DNA of 64,000 nt. Source: a virus. Shown piece after piece: positions 59,698 to 64,000 of this stretch. Position 1 is the first letter of the stretch, and each line of letters begins with the position of its first letter. The notes below the pieces were generated by a model. It was not told the DNA's origin and searched no databases. It was given only the letters and a program-made list of their open reading frames with translations. A program made the translations under genes and the position numbers. The stretch is from IMG/VR virus record IMGVR_UViG_3300042453_002472, positions 95,978 through 159,977 of that record; one strand, 5' to 3'.

Positions 59698-59713
59698 ATA
59701 TTTATATTAAAAT
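59698..59713 (+). promoter_or_regulatory. Late-type AT element upstream of GroEL
   Basis: ATATTTATATTAAAAT, a 16-base match to the core of the leader repeats at 14114 and 21476, followed by AAAGTTATAAAAGGA and the groEL ATG at 59738. Confidence 0.5.
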
Positions 59714-59731
59714 AAAGTTATAAAAGGATAA

Positions 59732-61356
<1,625 letters not shown>

Positions 61357-61357
<1 letters not shown>

Positions 61358-61614
61358 TGGAACAGCGGTTATTCGAACAACTCAAAAAGATTACAAACAA
61401 GAAGCGTAAAAGGCCGGTGGAAGATATCCATCGGTCTTTGGCTATTGTAGAATGTATTATACGGGATGCCGATGACTTCGGCGTAACTCCTCAAATAGTT
61501 ACATTAGCATTGCAGCATATGAAACATAATCCTAAGTTAGATATATCTGATGCTATAATGCTAGCCTATGATGAGTGGTTTGATGCTGGATTACGCACTT
61601 TTAACAATGGTTAA
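61357..61614 (+). CDS. Small hypothetical protein after GroEL
   Basis: An 85-residue mixed-charge helical protein (LFEQLKKITNKKRKRPVEDIHRSLA) that shares one base with the groEL stop. The second half, VTLALQHMKHNPKLDISDAIMLAYDEWFDAG, reads as two helices. No family recognised. Confidence 0.6.
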
Positions 61615-61631
61615 TATAAAAGTAAATAAAG

Positions 61632-61844
61632 ATGACACCAGTATATAAACATGGAGAAGCCGCGTACATAGTTATGCGGCAGACTCCTGTTCATCATTTT
61701 GCAAAAGGATTCGATGATCCACCCAACATGGAGTATGTGCAGTCGTACATGAAGTGGTTAGGAGCAGATCACGTGTTACGAACCCAAACGCATTTCATGT
61801 TTTGTGAAACTATCCCGGATGTAGATTTTGAAATCATAGAATAA
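61632..61844 (+). CDS. Small hypothetical protein
   Basis: A 70-residue protein with His/Tyr/Met-rich sequence (VMRQTPVHHFAKGFDDPPNM). It lies in a run of tiny unknown genes before thyA. Confidence 0.5.
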   Translation: MTPVYKHGEAAYIVMRQTPVHHFAKGFDDPPNMEYVQSYMKWLGADHVLRTQTHFMFCETIPDVDFEIIE

Positions 61845-61855
61845 TTTCATATAAT
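61828..61855 (+). promoter_or_regulatory. Sigma70-like promoter in small-gene run
   Basis: TTGAAA at 61828-61833, 16-base spacer, TATAAT at 61850-61855, just before the ATG at 61861. Confidence 0.4.
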
Positions 61856-61860
61856 ATGTT

Positions 61861-62112
61861 ATGACAGAAAGAGAATTACAATTATTAGGATTTGAAAGAG
61901 AAGACTACTGTGATTGGGATGGAGACCACCACTACTATTCTTATCAAATCACAAACGGAATGTCCTTTATATCATCAGCAAGTGATGAAATTGAAGAAGA
62001 TGGTCAATGGTATGTAGATGTATTCAACACACAGCATCCGATCCGTTTCTGGAAATTTGAGGAAGTACAGTCACTTATTAACAAATTAGAAAAACATTTG
62101 ATTAAAGAATGA
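61861..62112 (+). CDS. Small acidic hypothetical protein
   Basis: An 83-residue acidic protein with clustered aromatic residues (DYCDWDGDHHYYSYQI). Its stop overlaps the next start by 4 bases. Acidic, aromatic short proteins of this kind are candidate host-takeover factors, but nothing specific supports that. Confidence 0.55.
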   Translation: MTERELQLLGFEREDYCDWDGDHHYYSYQITNGMSFISSASDEIEEDGQWYVDVFNTQHPIRFWKFEEVQSLINKLEKHLIKE

Positions 62113-62378
62113 AAGCTAAACTACTAAAAAAATTACGAAAAGATTGTAGTTGGACATTCGTTCAACAAGATGTCGGTGGCGTTGTAGTAGACAAATGGAT
62201 GTTATTACACGGAGGTTTTATTAGTGAGTACTATAACTCAGAATCATTAATAAAACACGTGTTGCAATATAATGCAGATTATTATGATGCTTTTTGGGAT
62301 TGGCCATGGGACAACATATTTCACCAATATCATACCAAAGTAACCGAACGTACGTTTAGAAAATACAAACAAAGATGA
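62109..62378 (+). CDS. Small hypothetical protein
   Basis: An 89-residue protein with Trp/Tyr-rich DYYDAFWDWPWDNIFHQYH near 56-74. Coupled by ATGA overlap to both neighbours. Confidence 0.55.
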   Translation: MKAKLLKKLRKDCSWTFVQQDVGGVVVDKWMLLHGGFISEYYNSESLIKHVLQYNADYYDAFWDWPWDNIFHQYHTKVTERTFRKYKQR

Positions 62379-62539
62379 CTAAATTAGAAATCAAAAAATG
62401 TGTTTTAGAAATCCTAGATACATTATATGAAAGAAACGGATTTGATGATTGGTGGGATCAATTGGATGATGACGTTGAAAATGAAATAACAGCAGAGCTT
62501 GAATCTATTATTGAAAAAAGATTAAACAAATATGAGTAA
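62375..62539 (+). CDS. Very small acidic hypothetical protein
   Basis: A 54-residue protein starting MTKLEIKKCVLEILDTLYER with DDWWDQLDDDVENEI and ending KRLNKYE; acidic and helical. It overlaps the upstream gene by 4 bases and the downstream one by 8. Confidence 0.5.
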   Translation: MTKLEIKKCVLEILDTLYERNGFDDWWDQLDDDVENEITAELESIIEKRLNKYE

Positions 62540-62693
62540 AGACCAAGCAAAAGACGCTCTAATCGAGTTACTGTATATTCAGATGATTGACCTATCCCTG
62601 ATGTCCAAGATTGAACTAGGTGATGATGTGATTGCTGAAATCAATCGACTTAAAAAGATTATTAATAAACCATACGAGGAAAATTTGTGTTAA
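62532..62693 (+). CDS. Very small hypothetical protein before thyA
   Basis: A 53-residue protein starting MSKDQAKDALIELLYIQMID with a predicted helix hairpin (IAEINRLKKIINK). One base separates it from thyA. No family recognised. Confidence 0.5.
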   Translation: MSKDQAKDALIELLYIQMIDLSLMSKIELGDDVIAEINRLKKIINKPYEENLC

Positions 62694-62694
62694 C

Positions 62695-63885
62695 ATGAAC
62701 ACGTTAGATAAACAATACACAGACCTACTGCAAGACATCCTAGACAACGGAGTAACAAAGGAAACTAGAAATGGAGGCACACTTTCAGTGTTCGGCCGAC
62801 AGATTCGACACAAGATGTTAGATGGGTTTCCACTTCTTACAACCAAGAAGATGCCATTCCGTCTTATAGCAACAGAGTTGTTGTGGTTCCTACGTGGCGA
62901 TACTAACATCAAATATCTTGTTGACAATGATTGCCATATTTGGGATGGTGATGCTTTCAAAAACTACCTAAACACTTACAAAGGTAATTTTGAAATGGAT
63001 AAAGACGAGTTCGTTGAAGCTATAAAAACTAATCCTGAGTTTGCTAAAAAGTGGGGGTCGCTCGGGCCTGTATATGGTAGGCAATGGAGAAATTGGGAAA
63101 CAGATGATACTGATGCTCCTCGATATGAACATTGGAAGAAAGATATAGACCAAATCTCAAACCTAATCCGTGACCTTAAAACCAATCCAGACTCAAGACG
63201 TTTGATGGTTAATGCTTGGAATGTTGGAGAATTGGATCAAATGACTCTTCCACCTTGTCATTATGGATTTCAAGTTTATACAAGAGAGTTGAGTTTAGAA
63301 GAAAGAAAAGTTATTGCTAAAAAAGTATTACCAATATTAAATACATTTTTAGGAAACCAAAGTGAAGAAGGTTGGATAGAACAATGTGAAAAATTAAATA
63401 TCCCAACCAGAGCAATCTCTTTAATGTGGAATCAACGTTCAGTAGATACATTTTTAGGTTTACCATTCAATATTGCATCTTACGGATTGTTATTAGAAAT
63501 CATTGCTAAGGCAGTTAATATGATTCCTGATGAATTGATTGGTAACTTGGGTGATACACATTTGTATTTGAATCACGTTGAACAAGCTAAAGAACAGATT
63601 GGTAGAGAACTAAGTGAATCTGAAAGGTATAGAATATTCGAAGATAGAGGATATGAATTTAGAATGATAAAGGATTGGTCTAAAGAAGAACAATACGATA
63701 AAGCTGGTATACCAACCCGAACAAGAGAACCATACCCACTGCCTGTTTTAAAACATATGAAAACAGATGAGTTCTATAAAGCGTTAAGTGAAGATACATC
63801 TTTGTTTACCCATATAGATCCAACAGATTTTCAAGTAGAAAACTATCAATCACATCCTAAAATTGTTGCCCCATTAAGTAATTAG
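62695..63885 (+). CDS. thyA: Thymidylate synthase (ThyA)
   Basis: A 396-residue dUMP methylase using methylene-tetrahydrofolate. MLDGFPLLTTKKMPFR (about 41-56) is the Arg-containing loop, LPPCHYGFQVY has the catalytic cysteine, and GNLGDTHLYLNH with FNIASYGLL are conserved. T4 Td has 286 residues; here extra segments sit around 80-125 and ELSLEERKVIAKKVLPILNTFLGNQS (about 202-227). The ATG at 62695 follows a 1-base gap after the previous gene. It supplies dTMP with the dUTPase and ribonucleotide reductase. Confidence 0.94.
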   Translation: MNTLDKQYTDLLQDILDNGVTKETRNGGTLSVFGRQIRHKMLDGFPLLTTKKMPFRLIATELLWFLRGDTNIKYLVDNDCHIWDGDAFKNYLNTYKGNFEMDKDEFVEAIKTNPEFAKKWGSLGPVYGRQWRNWETDDTDAPRYEHWKKDIDQISNLIRDLKTNPDSRRLMVNAWNVGELDQMTLPPCHYGFQVYTRELSLEERKVIAKKVLPILNTFLGNQSEEGWIEQCEKLNIPTRAISLMWNQRSVDTFLGLPFNIASYGLLLEIIAKAVNMIPDELIGNLGDTHLYLNHVEQAKEQIGRELSESERYRIFEDRGYEFRMIKDWSKEEQYDKAGIPTRTREPYPLPVLKHMKTDEFYKALSEDTSLFTHIDPTDFQVENYQSHPKIVAPLSN

Positions 63886-63887
63886 TT

Positions 63888-64000
63888 ATGAAAATAAGCA
63901 TAGACCAAATAATAGGACAAATATATCCGTTGCCTTACATAAAGATTACCCATACTAAATGGTTGAACGGTAGCTATGAATTTTGCATAGGTTGGTTACG
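63888..64000 (+). CDS. Partial CDS at window end
   Basis: Open from the ATG at 63888 to the last base, about 37 residues: MKISIDQIIGQIYPLPYIKI, then THTKWLNGSYEFCIGWL. Too short to assign. It starts 2 bases after the thyA stop. Confidence 0.45.
   Translation, partial: MKISIDQIIGQIYPLPYIKITHTKWLNGSYEFCIGWL

Overview
The window is a 64 kb stretch of an AT-rich, tailed, T4-like (myovirus-type) bacteriophage genome, or a closely related metagenomic phage contig. Every gene I can support lies on the + strand, most are separated by a few bases or overlap (often ATGA), and the core is the T4 replication set: gp32-like SSB, UvsX recombinase, RNase H/FEN exonuclease, gp41 helicase, gp43 polymerase, gp45 clamp and gp44/gp62 clamp loader. 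The host cannot be fixed from sequence alone. A phage ClpS of a form I associate with Bacteroidota, and a DUF5522-like protein, hint at that phylum, but the early-type promoters look sigma70-like (TTGGAW-17-TATWWT) rather than Bacteroidota-like.

Layout. (1) 1-22 kb: replication, nucleotide metabolism (cobalamin-dependent ribonucleotide reductase, dUTPase, thioredoxin), GroES, and a 7-deazaguanine set (FolE, QueD, QueE, DpdA-like transglycosylase), interspersed with small genes carrying a prohead-targeting-like N-terminus. (2) 22-23.7 kb: a RecB/Cas4-type nuclease and a SLOG-like protein. (3) 23.7-41.6 kb: an 18 kb translationally coupled glycan operon with many glycosyltransferases, GDP-mannose 4,6-dehydratase, an iron-sulfur PMP-dependent 3-dehydrase, C- and O-type methyltransferases, NAD-dependent epimerases, a ThDP enzyme, and an acetaldehyde dehydrogenase/4-hydroxy-2-oxovalerate aldolase pair. 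This gene set suggests a deoxy, possibly two-carbon-branched sugar. (4) 41.6-44.7 kb: lysis region with holin-like proteins, a peptidoglycan-binding L,D-transpeptidase-like endolysin and a tandem-PAS membrane protein. (5) 44.7-56.3 kb: virion and probable internal/injected proteins, many with a short tag ending in [I/L]-x-E, plus a nucleotidyltransferase, a tail-fibre-like repeat protein, HNH endonuclease and ClpS. (6) 56.4-61.4 kb: MoxR AAA+ ATPase, HExxH+VWA protein and GroEL. (7) 61.4-64 kb: tiny unknown genes, then thymidylate synthase.

Two transcription signals stand out. TTGGAW-17-TATWWT sites precede mostly replication and metabolic genes. A separate ATATTTATWNWAA-type element precedes virion, lysis, glycan and GroEL genes and is a candidate late promoter. 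The most interesting observations are the dispersed family of proteins with a T4-gp21-type capsid-targeting/cleavage tag (about 13 loci, some enzymatic, two in duplicated leader-gene-terminator cassettes), the tandem-PAS protein inside the lysis cassette, and the phage-borne branched-sugar pathway. No tRNA, rRNA, CRISPR array, insertion sequence or minus-strand gene was supported.
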